DNA of 64,000 bases, taken from Nyssa sinensis. Taxonomy: Eukaryota > Streptophyta > Magnoliopsida > Cornales > Nyssaceae. Of the stretch, positions 21,033 to 33,805 are shown piece by piece. Positions within the stretch are counted from its first letter, which is position 1, and each line of letters opens with the position of its first letter. Under the pieces are notes generated by a model. That model did no database searches and was not told where the DNA came from. It saw only the letters and a program-made list of their open reading frames with translations. The stretch lies in NCBI GenBank assembly GCA_008638375.1, contig CM018041.1, positions 18,107,054 through 18,171,053 on the forward strand, written 5' to 3'. Both the position numbers and the translations under genes were made by a program.

Positions 21033-22019
21033 CAGACGATCATTGAAATATAAAATCAGCACCACTCATAAGTATACAAACCAGACAACTTAGGATCAAA
21101 CAAAAGGTGCTGAACAAATATGAAGAATTACAATCTACCTACAATTCCATGAGTATTGGAGAGGATGTTTCTATCTCCGGTCGAATGAAGATTTCTCAAC
21201 ATGAAAACATAAAAATAATGAAAATCTTATTTCTACGGTCAAATGAATGATTTCTCGACATGGAAACCTGAAAATTCTTTCGGACGAAACTCCTTTCCAA
21301 TACAGTAAACAATGAACTTTCTATACCAAGTTATTCTTCTCCTCATCATTTCTTAAATTTTAAAATCTTATTTATATAATTAGTTCACGTCCCTGCCACT
21401 TCATCCGATGAAAAGTTTGGCCAAACCTTAATTGGTGCACGTAACACCACTCAAGCTCCCAATGGTCACATGAGCATTTAGAGTACACATGGCCATGTTG
21501 ACTCTCCTTTGGGAGCTCAGTGCTCTAGGAATACAGAATATTTAACAAATAATTATCTTGTAACACAAAAGGATACCTAAGGTCACTGCACTTGTCCATC
21601 TACCTCAAGCAAACACGAGAAATTATTAAATAAATCGGCCACAATGATCTCAATATAGGCCACATGTGTATATACATTGTTACAGACATAATTCTCAATC
21701 TAATCGTTGAAACCATGATTCCAAGCAAACAAGAAATTTGGTATCAGAAAAAAATTGTGTAGGCTTTTATTAGCCCTGAGCGTAACCCATCAAAAGCAAA
21801 ATAAGATAGACTATTCGACGATGTTCATTCCTAAGTATGAAACAAGAAAGTGGTAACGGTAACACCATATCTGCTTTACATTAGAGAACTTTGTTCATTC
21901 CTACCACTATGAGAGATTGAAAACCAAAATTTTTCCACGGATTTCCTTCTTTTTTCCTGCAAACCAGTTATACAAAAAAACCATAGCAACATCTTTAAAT
22001 TACTCTTGTGATAGCTTTC
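21033..22019 (-). other. 3' flank of the XS-domain gene
   Basis: No ORF of note. A minus-strand AATAAA at 21766-21771, about 250 bases after the stop codon, is a reasonable polyadenylation signal. The remainder is AT-rich spacer. Confidence 0.45.
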
Positions 22020-25000
22020 TTATTCAGGTCTGACAGGAGCATTAGCAAGGTCCAAAATTTCCTTCTTGCTCTTGATTGTACATTTTCTCTTGATATCGAA
22101 ATCAACTTTATCCAATTCCTCGGCATTCCCCAGGTATCCATACAGAACAAGTTCCTCTGCATTGCGTCCCTGCATCCCTCCTCCACTCTTGCTGCTTTTG
22201 CCCTTGCTGGAAGCTGTACGCTCAAAATCTGTTCTTCCATGTTTGTTTTCAGCAAAATAGTTATGAAGCTTCTCTGCATCTTGCAGACCAGAAAACGTGC
22301 CCAAGAACTTCACCACCAGAATACTATGGTTTGCAGGCTTCCCAAGGCACACCTTGACTTTCCCCCCACCAAAGCCTTTACCTGCAATTATAGGGAAAAG
22401 AAGAAAGGGAAAGATTTATTAAAAAGAAAGAAAGGAAACCCATTGAAACGACAAACAATAACCTAGCAAACTAATTTTGTACCCAATTAGATCAGACATA
22501 ATATTTAAACCATTCATAATTTTCCACAATTTTTCTGGATAATGCAAATAACTATAGTCATTGCTAAATATCAAAATATTTTTGATCCATTTTATAATAA
22601 AGGCATATGCTTTCCTGAAGTAAAGATTAATATGCTTTGGCAGCATTGATTTTCCAGTCAACTAGAAATTTAGTCTCAAACCAATGTAAATTAGATATTT
22701 ATTCTGACCTCTAAGAAAATCCCCAAGTGCTTCAACAGATATGACTTCCCGCTGTTCTGGATCATTGTCTGAAATAGAGCTATTATGAATGATAATAACT
22801 GGAGGCCAAATTATAAGATCCTCTTTCTGAGCCAAAGCTTCAGCACTGCAAATGGCTTCTGGAACCCATGTGATAACATCAGGGGCTACCTCACTATTCC
22901 ATCCCAATAGAACACAAATTGCTTTTTGCAGACCCAAGTGTTGTGCTCTTAACCCAACCTTGTGAGACATAAAGGCATGCGTCACCAAGCGTTGGGTGTC
23001 CATGAACTCTTTTGATTGGCTGAAAGGACAGAGGTATATGAGCAATTGATGTAAGCATATGGAGCACTATATTATTGCCAAGTGGCACATAATGTACAGG
23101 CACATTTTTTCTCCATTTTTTTGACAAGTAATTCACCTGCACCACTTCTAATAACAGCACAGTGTAGAATGGCAGGGAAAAAATGGTACTCCAATGTTTA
23201 AGAGAGTAAAAATAGTTTAGCAACCAATTAATCTCATAAATATCAAACCATAAAGTAATTTCTTAAATTAGTAACGAAAAATCCTACTCAATCTTGATGT
23301 TAACATCTGACATCTAAAATGAAAAGAGAAAAATCCTTGATGATTGTGGTCCAACTGATAGTTTGTGTCAAAAGAAGAAATAACTAAGTCCTGTAAAGTA
23401 TCCAGTAGGACTTTCACAAAATTTGAAGTGTCTGTAAAATACTCAACCTTTAAAGATTAAAAAAATATATATATTCTCTCAAGAAATAGGAATTAGGGAG
23501 GGAGGGAGAGAGAGAGTAACTCATCAGTTAAACTTCCGAGAAGGACCTGCAGATGATATTCTGAAATTAAATTAGGCAACCAAGACACCAAGTGGAATCT
23601 TGAAGCAAGGGAAACAATAGATACGCAGATAGTTACGGCCATAGACATTGGCGAAATAAAATCTCATTTAAATATACGAATTTTCAGCACTTTCTCTACC
23701 TTGTGATTCTACCAAAATAATTTCCGTGTTGCATAATCAAGGACAACCAGTATCTGTTAGCCATAGACTCCCTTAATCTACCAACTTTGTAACCCAATAT
23801 AGACCCACTTTGTACGTGCCTCTTCCACCAACCATCAATATGAATCCTGGTTCATTTCCTGTCCAACTGTAGCAAGAAATTTTGCCAAACAAGACATTCC
23901 CAAATTCATCTCCACCTCCATACTTCCTCTAGGTGAAAGGGTATCACTTGTCTACTCAACAGGGAGAGAGAGAGAGCGACAGAGAGACCCACCCCCCATT
24001 GCACTAGTGGAGGCATATAAAGAAGAGTCAGAATAGCCCGCTAATATAACAATTAACTGGACTTGTATTGGCATGGTTGATTTGTTTATTCAGTCAATCC
24101 TCTTCATTGGATCCATGAATTTAGAAGCTGTCTGTCCCCAAAACACCCCTACAGGCAGTAGGCACTCTGAATATCAAAAGTTAGAATGTGATTCTAAGGT
24201 GTGCATTGCCATATCATTCTTCAAGATCTAATCAAATGTTGAATCTCAAAATATTTTCCTTTAGAAAAAAACCCGCAGATGAAGCAAAAGTCATGAAGAG
24301 GTTTATGATCAACTCAACCCACTTGGATCAAGTCCTTTTGAGAATCTCAGAACTTTGTCAAAACATGAGGTTTATAGTTATCCCTGCAAACTTCATGTAA
24401 TCTACCAACAACCATGGATCTGTATTAGGAACATTAATCAGGCCCATTTCCCGCACAAAAACAGTAAGCTCCAGTTTAGTTGACTGAGATGTAGTTTGTA
24501 GCTTCCTTAAATTTGTTCACTATCATTGCCTTTGATCTAAAGGTCATTCCAGAAAGACAAATAAACCACCTCCAACTAAATCTTGTCCAAGAAAGGTCAA
24601 ATTGAGTTATCACATACTTGTCAAGTTGTGCTAGCTATCATGAAGCCAATCTAACCGCCCTCTCAATCTGAACATCATTACATAATCCAATCTTACAGTC
24701 CACAGAAACAGTCCCTAGCCCCAGGCTACTAGACCTTGCATTTGCTCAAACTATCAGGGGAAAGAATTAGAAGTATGCATTTTTCAAGTATCAATGAACA
24801 ACACCCAGGGAAAAAACATATATATTAACAAGCAAGAAAGATCTACCATTTTCAATCGCAACTCTTGAGAGTAAAAATACAGAATATAGTGTTTGTGACA
24901 CCAACAAAAAAGAATTAAAAAAAAGAAATCCAACTCAATGTCAAAATCCATTCCATCTAAGCTATAATCCAATGAGATTAATCAGAAAAGAAGAGTCCCG

Positions 25001-28000
25001 GCCTAGAAAATCTTAGAGAAGCTTATCTGTAGTGATGATATATTATAAGTATGCATTTTTCAAGCATCAATAAACACCACCCTGGGAAAAATATATTACC
25101 AACCAAGAAATAGCTACCATTTTCAATCACAACTCTGAAAGTAAAAACACAGAATATAGTGTTTGTGACACCAAGAAAAAGAACCAACTCAATGTCAAAA
25201 TCCATTCCATCTATGCTGATCCAATGAGATTAATCAGAAAAGAAGAGTCCCAGCCTAGAGAACCTTAGAGGATTATCTATAGGGATGATATTATATAAAC
25301 CAAACTCCCAATAAATGGGCTTCAACCGTAACACAATTTTTTTCTAAATAGGTAAGAGACAAACACCAACAATGTCCCAATTGGGACTTAGAACCCTCAA
25401 CCTCCTCTTTGAGAGGTAGGAGGTGATACCATTCAAACTAACGCTTGATAGGTTATACCATTATTTTCAATAGGATAAGCCACCAGATGACAGCATCGTC
25501 AATAAAATGAATTTCTGCTAGCCCAACCTCAACTCCAAAATGAACCAAAAATATTGAGGTTGTGGTTAACTTATTGAAGAACATCCAGGCTCCATTTGAG
25601 TCAAGAACACAATGTGGGTAAGTGATTCTCATGAAAACTGAATTATAGGAAAAGCAAGGATCAATATCTTTTTTTAAAAAAAAGGTAGCTTTTCCTGTAT
25701 GTACCTATTTTATGAGGAAGTTCTTCTCAACCGCAATGCATAATCCTCCTTGAAATCAAGAAAGATTTTAAGAGACTATTTCTTGTAGAAAAGAGCTATT
25801 AATAGGCCCTAGGACAACAAAACGGGTAAACAAAAACAGTTCTATTCTATTCACCTTTTAATTTCCTTTCATGTTTATCAAATGCAACACTATGACTTAT
25901 GAACTGAGAAGCTTGACAGGATTTCCCAAAAACTCCTTGCCAAGCAAAAGATTAGAATTGATCGATTCTAGATTCTTCCAATCAGTAGGGGTTGGGAGTT
26001 TGATAAACCTTTCTAGATAACAATTCTATAATGGAAGAGATGCAGAAAGAGGGAAGAAACAGACCTTTATTCAGAAAAAATTCCAAAAGGTCAAACAGAA
26101 AATTATTCTAGAGAATTTCTGTCCCAAACAAGACCTAACAACTTGAGGTTTGTCATTCAAATGGTGTCATTACTACACTCTAATCCAATTACCTAAACAG
26201 GATTCTCAATGATTAGCATCTAGTGTATTCTAAAAATACACTAGTGACTAGGGTATATTTACGTATATCAACATACACCCTTGGATGTTAGCCAGTTGCC
26301 ATTAATAGTAAGTCAGCGTCAAGCAGTCACTATAAACATAGTCAAAAATCCTGGAGTCAGTTGAACTTGGCCCAAAGAACTGAATGAAAATAAATTGTTT
26401 CTACGATCACAGTCAACTAAAAAAAATAGAGCTGCTTGGATATTTCCTGAAATATATGACGCGGGTATCACATGCCTCGTCCTATCCAATTTGAAGGAAG
26501 ACCAATTCAACATCATTTTTCACCTAATTTGTTGGCAATTGAACCACAAACCATCAATTTGATGTTACTGAACTCATTAAACCCCAAGACAAGCTATCTT
26601 CAGCTAACCTGAATTTTCTTTTCTTTTTTGAGTTTTCTAATTTCCCTACAGCCCCAAGAAGTCCTAAATAACAAGATCTTCTAGGTTAGCGGATACTTAC
26701 ATGATCGCAGCAGGACTAAGATTACAGGACTTCAGAATCAACATGTGTAAATAAGTGCTCCGGTTTTAAGAAGAAAATTGTAAAAAAAGAAGACAGACCT
26801 TCTGCCACAAACGATGCAAAACAAGCTACCAGCATTTCCCTGCTCCTTGTATCTTTGTCGAACAACAGGGTTTGCATTCAACCTTTTGGTGAACAATAAA
26901 AAGGCCTTATGTACCAGTTGCTTAAACTCCTCAGAATCCTCAGGTGGCAGAGACTTTGCAGAACTCACCCAATCTTCCGATTGGTCAACTTCGTTTGAAT
27001 ATATATCCACTTGATTATCATCTCTAACTCTTATCCAAACATTGTGTGGTTTGTGAAGCGCATGTCTTCTATTAAAACCATATGAATTATACGAGCTTAG
27101 AGAAGTAGGTCTTGAATGACCCTTTAAATATCTAACACTCGGTTTATATTGTTTAATAGAACGTTCTTGCACATGTTCTATACCATGAGATGACAACCAA
27201 TCCTCAGATGCAGAAACCCTATGAAAACCTGCCCCATTATATGTCCTGCCTGCCCTTCTATCTGGATTGTGATCATAGCCAGTACCTCTAGCAGAAAATG
27301 AACCACTTGCATCTTGACCAATCCACTCCTCACCTCTATCATCTAGATCTTTCATCCTACTAGAACTATTCCATTTACTGGACACAATTCTTCTAGAAGT
27401 GTGCCCACTCATTTCTTCATCCATGCTGTACTTTCTCTTGTGCTGCTTATGAGATAAGTCATATGCACCAAGCTCCTCCGCTCTCATTCCATGTGTTCTT
27501 ACAGCAAACCCGTGCACTTCTGCTTCACATTTAAACTCAGGTGAATTTCTCATTTTGTCTTTGAGAGATGCTGGACCTGCATCTCTTCCAAAACCATAAC
27601 CAAATCTCAAATGAGAGATTCCACGGTCTCTTGAGACACCCAAACGAGATATTTCTCGTTCTTTTGACACTTTCCTCCCAAACTCAACACGTGCACTTCC
27701 AGAATCCAGGTATTCCCCATCTTGCTTTGATGCAGTTGGTGATCTGCTCATACCAATGTAGTTTGGAACTGTCTGCTTTTGCATAGAAGGATGGTCCCAC
27801 AAACTGCAATCTCTCATATTTCTGTGAGAACATTCAATACTATCAACATGTTCTGCTACAAGTTTCAGACTTGATCTTAAGAAATCTCTACGGTCGTAGT
27901 CTACTCGCTCACAAAAACCCATCCTGTATAAATCATCAAATGGATATCCATTATCATCACTCTCTCTTCCTCCAGGTCTAGGATATAAATAATCCCGATG

Positions 28001-29143
28001 CTCAGTTCTGGTGGGACTAAATATATCCCGCTTGTAGCATGTCAGATCTTTATCTCCTGCTTTGGGGTCTCTTCCAGAGGCTAAAATAGGCCTTTGGCCA
28101 TACCCACCAAAGCCCAAAGGATCTGTGAGTTTTGCAGAGCTCCTCAGAAATTCATCTGTACATAAAGGCATACCATCTCGGTAAGAACCCAATAAATTGG
28201 CCCTTGAAACTCCTGAAGCCGAGCTTGTAAAATCCTTGAACTGAGGAGATGCTGGCAATAAGGAACAATAGACGTCCCTTGAATGAAAGGTGGGTTTTTC
28301 TTCTTTTCTATATGATTCCATAGCTGATTGTTTATCCAATAGTGACTGATCTGGATATCTAACCCTTTCACCCTTGTATCGGCTTAAATCCAAATTCGCG
28401 GATGATGATGAGAAACTGCCACCACCTTCAACATGTTTTGAAGTGGGTCCTAATTCTGCAGGCAACCTTATGGATCCTCCAGCTGTGACATCTTCCAAAA
28501 CCATTTTGTTCTGACCCAACATCCCATGACCACCAGCATCTGGCAATATACTGCCATCAAAATCCTTCTCTCTAATAACTCTAGAAGTATAATGTTCATA
28601 CCCATCCTCATGCTTCAAACCAGTGTTCAAATCAGCATTCGCATCCATATACTCAAAAAAATCATATCTTCGTCCCATCTCTGTAGGCGGCATATCCCTA
28701 CTCGAAATCCCCTCATCATAGTACGGCCTTTTGTGTCCTTGACCAAATAGGGGTGACCTTGACCATACTCGATCACCTCTCACACCACTTATATCCCAAC
28801 CATACTCCATTCTTTCCAGTGAACTGCTCCTTCTATCAACACCCAAAGGTAGCCGACGTTGCCCAAATAGGGGTGACCTTGACCTTACTGGATCACCTCT
28901 CACCCCACTCAAATCCCTATCATACTCCCGTCTTTCCAGTGAACTGCTCCTTCTATCCCTACCCAAAGGTAGCCGCGGCCCCTCTAGCTTACGAGGGCTC
29001 AAACTCCTCCTAGACCGCGGCGACAACTCCAGCACATTGCGGCGAGGCATTGCATAAGGATCAGGACCCAATTCAAGACGACGATCCCGTAACTTCGCGG
29101 CTGGAGATTGGACCAGAAAATCTTCACGCTTTCGAGATTGCAT
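22020..29143 (-). CDS. zf-XS / XS-domain protein with RS-rich N-terminus, three coding exons
   Basis: The coding parts are 29143-26799, 23019-22709 and 22381-22020. They splice with GT-AG ends in consistent phase to 1005 residues. Residues 1-135 are Arg/Ser-rich with SP/RS motifs and a 40-residue tandem repeat (RLPLG-RRSSSLER-GVRGD-SRSPLFGQ at about 57-95 and 97-135). Residues 140-740 are a long, charged, probably disordered region. Around 772-802 lies a zf-XS type finger, C776-x2-C779 with H796 and H801, split by the first intron. The XS domain follows (about 842-925: EDLIIWPPVIIIHN, then KGFGGGKVKVCL, SILVVKFLGTFSGL and NKHGRTDF). There is no XH domain or long coiled coil, unlike SGS3/FDM proteins. 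XS domains are plant-specific and in SGS3/FDM relatives bind double-stranded RNA. A nuclear RNA-related role is inferred from the RS region. The start is the first ATG of the long frame, and the gene looks intact. Introns are 3779 and 327 bp. Confidence 0.92.
24772..25300. repeat. direct tandem duplication in intron 1 of the XS gene
   Basis: About 250 bp starting AGTATGCATTTTTCAAG at 24772 recurs from about 25048 (period near 276). Landmarks in both copies are CAGAATATAGTGTTTGTGAC and AATCCATTCCATCTA, then GAGATTAATCAGAAAAGAAG. The copies differ by small deletions and substitutions. The rest of the 3.8-kb intron shows nothing recognisable. Confidence 0.85.
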
Positions 29144-29450
29144 ATTGAATTAATTGACCAATAAAATTACCAAAACCTTCAATATAGTTCTGATCTAGAA
29201 AAGCTTCAATTTTTTTTAGATCCAAATGAGTTTGTTAAACCCTAAAACTCGATCAGAATGTCACAGAAATTAGAAATAGGTGCAAGTAGATAAAAACCCT
29301 AATCCTAACACAGACAACGTCAAGAACAGATGATCTAGAAACTGCGAGATTTCAAACCTTTTCGAGTGAACTGAGACAACCCATGGATGAATAATGATCT
29401 CCAACACTCGAGATCAAAACATTATATACATATATATATATATATATTTT
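29144..29450 (-). promoter_or_regulatory. 5' leader/promoter of the XS gene with two telo-boxes
   Basis: AAACCCTAA occurs at 29237-29245 and at 29294-29302, the telo-box motif often found near starts of plant housekeeping and translation-related genes. A long (TA)n tract at about 29429-29447 could serve as a TATA region but is also a simple repeat. The transcription start is not determinable from sequence alone. Confidence 0.45.
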
Positions 29451-29589
29451 GTATGTATATGTATGTATCAGGATTCAAAAGAACAATTCTTCACGGAAGG
29501 TTAAAGAGGAAGATCGAAAGGTGGCCCCGTAACGCTAATCTTCGTGAGCACTCAATTCATTGTTATAGAAATTTTGGAAGCTGGGGGCG

Positions 29590-29790
29590 AACCTAGCGTA
29601 TTATCACATTGTACAGATGACTTGAAATTTCATCATAGGTTATCCAGTTGTGAGGAATCTGAACCGTTTATTTGTAATTTCTTCAGAGATTATCTTGTTT
29701 GATAAATTTGAACCGTTCTTTTATTATTCATCATAGGTTGTCTAGTTGTGATCAATCTGAAGCGTTTATTCGTAAAATTCGAAATTAAGA
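29590..29790. repeat. two direct copies of a short unit, about 100 bp apart
   Basis: CATCATAGGTTATCCAGTTG and its variant CATCATAGGTTGTCTAGTTG, each followed by TGA-GAATCTGAACCGTTTATT-like sequence, lie near 29630 and 29732. Origin unknown. Confidence 0.6.
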
Positions 29791-32700
29791 ATAATTACAG
29801 AGTGCGTGTTCCTCTTCCTCCATGCATTATTATTATTTTTTATTTAAAAAAATGATGAAATATTACAATCACGTGTTATAATCAATTTAATTTTATTATA
29901 ATTAATTTATAAGACATAATTTAATATAAAAATTTCTTTAATATAAACATTAAACAAATAACTTAATTTAATTCATAACTAAATGAAAATATATTATTAC
30001 ATCTCTTTTCTTTTTTCTTTTATTAATCATTTCTATCACTTTCTTTTCATTTATTTTAAATTTGATTTTCTCACGTCAGACTTTTTCGTTGGTATACTTG
30101 TGTAAATAGTTAGTATTAATTATTTTTTAAAATTTTGATTTTGTGAACCATTCAGAATTTCAATTGTAATTTAATTTATTTTTAAATTTTTAGTAATTTA
30201 TGCTTAAGTTAATTTTAAAAAAATTATTGAATTTTTCCAAATAGTATAAAAAAAATTCAGCTAAATTTATGCTTAAATCAATAAAAAAAAAGTAATATAT
30301 ATATATATATATATTTCAATTCATAACAAGAAAATCTTGATTTTGGCTAAAAGTTTTAACAATTTAATTAAATTTTTATCTATTTAAATTTGGATGACCA
30401 ATCTAAATCTAAACATGTCGCCTTATACATAAAATCAACAAATTTAAAATCATGTCATTGATATGAAATGTGTTAATTTGTGCCACAAAGTAAGATTTAC
30501 TGGCTCTATTAGTTTCAATCATGACTTCTATCTTATTTAATTTTATACATAACAATATATACTTGATATACTGTACGCATAATTCAATAAAAATATAAAA
30601 TAATATGGAGAAGAGAATTCACTCCCATTATTTCCTTATAAATAGCTAAAGAAAATATTGCCTCTCACTATTCAGAGGTGTCGTTAAGCGATAAAGATAT
30701 TGATAATAAAATTTAAGCGTCTCGATTTCATGTCTCCCTTGCGCCGATGGTTGACAGTTAGAGCTTAAAGGGTGGACTTAACTATCACAGAGAAAGAGAC
30801 GTAGTTTGGTGCGCGTAAACTGACCCAAGATACTCCCTTACTAATTCATTAAAAAAAATATATTGCCTCTCACATTTTACATGCTCCCTCATCTTTAAGA
30901 ATATGAATAAATGCATGGGAATAAGTTCTTTTGACAACTCCCAGGTTATCATTAATGACGTTTCACGTTAGAAACAATAAAGAATATTATGAATAGAAGA
31001 TGGAAGAATAATTGTATTTGAACCTTATGTTTTAATCGAAGATTATGCAGTTAAGAGTTCATGAAAAGTACTAAAATTATCATCTAATCTAAGTCTAAGC
31101 ATAGTAACCCATAAAATCATTTAGTTATTTAGTGCCAAAAATACCCTTTCTAGCGATTTTTTTGTAAAATCAGGAGCAAACACAATTTTTTTTTTTTTTA
31201 CAAAACTTAAAAATTCAATAACTTGAAATTTATATATTCATTTTGAATAAAAATTATATATTTAGATTATAAATACCGAGATCTATCAAGTAAGATTCAT
31301 ATTAAATATAAAAATTTGAAAGAAAAAAATAATTTTAAAAGTGTAAAATTTTACACTTTTATAATGAAAAGCTTAGTCTCAAACAAAAATGTAAAATTTT
31401 ACACTTTTCTAAAACTGTAAAATTTTATAAAATTTGAGAAAATTCTTTGGCCACATGTTGAATTTTCAAAACTGACTTTCAAAGTTATGAAAAATTATCA
31501 CTAAAAAAATAGTATTTAAAGTATGAGTGAATAAAAACTCACTAGTTATAAAAGGTATAAAATTTTACAAAATTTTTAGGTTAGACTCTCCGCCCCATAT
31601 TCCTTACCCATGTTGTCCGTTGCCACTAGTTTGTGCATACTCAAGTAAGTTAACCCTTCATTCCATCTAGGTAGTTTCTTTTGAACATCATTTTTTCAAG
31701 TTTCTTCCAAACCACCAAGTTCATATTCATAAAAATTATGTAAAGTAATTGAGATTTAATGGTTCAATTGACTTTTATCACAGACAAATGATCAGAGTCA
31801 CTTTAGCAATTTTTTTGGCCTCCTTTCCTCTTTAAATTTTTTATCCATGTAAATAAGTTAGCCATATTTCTTCACTCTAAATTATTTTGCAATTGTCTCC
31901 ATTGCTTCATTAGTGCTATCATCACTATTAAATCCCTTCATCATTGTCATGAAATCTTTATTGTATCACGTTTATACATATATTTGATGGTGGCAACTTT
32001 ATTATTATAAGGGTGGGACCCCTTTTTCAACACATGGTAAGAATTCTTCAAATATAAAAAGTCTTCTAGATCTAAATGGAGTCCTCTGGTTCATAAACTG
32101 ATCAAGCCTCTCAAATTATTTAATTGCGTTAGTCGATCTAGAATTAGAGGAAAGATGGTGGAATGCAACCTATGTGAAAGAGAGATTCGTTTTGAAATCC
32201 AAAAACCATTCAAACCCAAGCTTGGGAGCATGTTTCTAGTAGTGAAGGATTGAAGTTTTCAGACTCGGCATCTGGGGAAGAATAATCAATCGAAATCGGG
32301 TGCAGAGGTGAGTGGTATTGTTTTGTTATGGAAAAAGAGAGAATTTGATTAGTATTGTGAAAAGAGATAGAATAAGGGAGCTTGGGGGTGTGGCTGGAGA
32401 AGACAGTCAGTGGAAGGGTGTAGATGGTAAGGGTTTAGTGCCAACGAGAATGATGTGATCATGTTAAGGGATAAAATAGTCATATATTAAAAATAGTTGG
32501 TGACAGTTCATCACAATAGACCTATGCTCAAAAAATAAAATAAGTAATTGTCCTTCACCTCGACCTTTCAGCGACATCCTATAAAGTCAAGATAAGACAA
32601 GAATAATTGTTTTAACATTTCCTTAAGCTTCGTTATATTTCCTCCCATGTCATGCAAATGATGCATCAAGTATCTCATTCATGAGAAGGATAACATATAG

Positions 32701-32930
32701 GTATGATTAGATAAGATAATTTATTACACGAACTCAAATTGATAATCACATCTTGCACTTAGGAAATTTGACAAATCAAGGATTCAAGACAATTTCATGC
32801 ATACATCAAGTATATACAACGTATTTTATATATCTTAAGCAAGAAAAACAATAACTACGAGGTTCAAAAAATTTCATTTCTCAGATATGTCTTAAGTATT
32901 TTGGTGTTACCCTATCCCATTGTCCCTAGG
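29791..32930. other. AT-rich spacer, no gene recognised
   Basis: Both strands are full of stops. There is an (AT)n tract at 30294-30314. A less AT-rich island at 30660-30840 (GTGTCGTTAAGCGATAAAG and following) has no recognisable product. A strong palindrome lies at 31337-31360. The stretch 32090-32460 contains GAAG/GGTG-rich sequence that could be an old gene or element fragment, but no frame is convincing. Confidence 0.5.
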
Positions 32931-32932
32931 TT

Positions 32933-33560
32933 CTAAACCTAGAGCTTTGGTACCATTCTGCCACGAACTGAATTCTAGAGTTTGGTTATGAACCATTACA
33001 TCTTGAATTGGATCATAGAACCCAAGTGTGAACCAATCATTTAGGATCAATTACCTGCTCATATATGCAATTTAATTGGTAAGTACTGATTAATCTTAGT
33101 ATTAGGTTAATAATAAGTTTTGAAAACACTTTAGGATGGAAAAAGTTATTAAAAATGTTCTAAAAGTTTCAGAGGAAGGTTAAAAAAAGTTTTCAAGGAG
33201 AAGTGGCTAGCGGTCATCTAGATTTATCCTGGCGGTTCCCGATGTAGCAGTCATCTACCTAAGGCATAGCGGTCATCCGCCTGGCCTCTCAAATAAGTTC
33301 CAATAGATGAGGTCTTGTAGTTCTGAGAACTAGACCTCATGGTAATCGTCTGCTTATTGTGAGTTGGGTTTTCAAATTCAATTCTAATGGCTAGAACCAA
33401 GTGGCTCTTAGAGGCAGTCTTTATAGCAGATGTTCTATTTGTATATTTTCAAACTTCAATTTCTAATTGATGTCATTTTCTATAGCCAGAGCTAGACGGC
33501 TCTAGGGGTGGACGTCCAGTCTTTCCCTAAAAGCAAACATCTGCCCAGTTTTTTGTAAAC
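32933..33560 (-). mobile_element. relic of a minus-strand gypsy LTR with PBS
   Basis: The minus strand reads TGGTACCAAAGCTCTAGG near 32936-32953, close to the initiator tRNA-Met PBS plus CTCTAGG context seen in the chromovirus at 58.67 kb. On its right the plus strand begins TGCCACGAACTGAATTC (about 32959), where an LTR end is expected. The following 600 bases contain AGCGGTCATC at least twice and related variants, and no ORF. The far end is not defined. Confidence 0.4.
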
Positions 33561-33805
33561 TTCCCTTTTTTCTAACTTAAACACAATCACCCATAACCTA
33601 GTATACTTCAAGATTAAGATCATTTCAACACGTGATAAACTAAATTTATATCTTTTCATATTCGTTTCAAGAACTTAAAGTACCTAACATAATCATCTAT
33701 AGGGGTTCACATTGTACCAAGTTAATTACATACCACTAGCTTTGAGTTCTACAACTCATCAACATGACTAACACATGGTCATTACAAAACCATAACAAAG
33801 AGCTA

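Noticed and set aside
22008..22466. 152-residue plus-strand ORF
   Set aside because: It is antisense to the last exon of the XS gene and crosses its intron boundary; the minus-strand reading carries the XS motifs.
27568..29013. Several plus-strand ORFs of 70-90 residues
   Set aside because: All overlap the first coding exon of the XS-domain gene on the other strand and are frame shadows.
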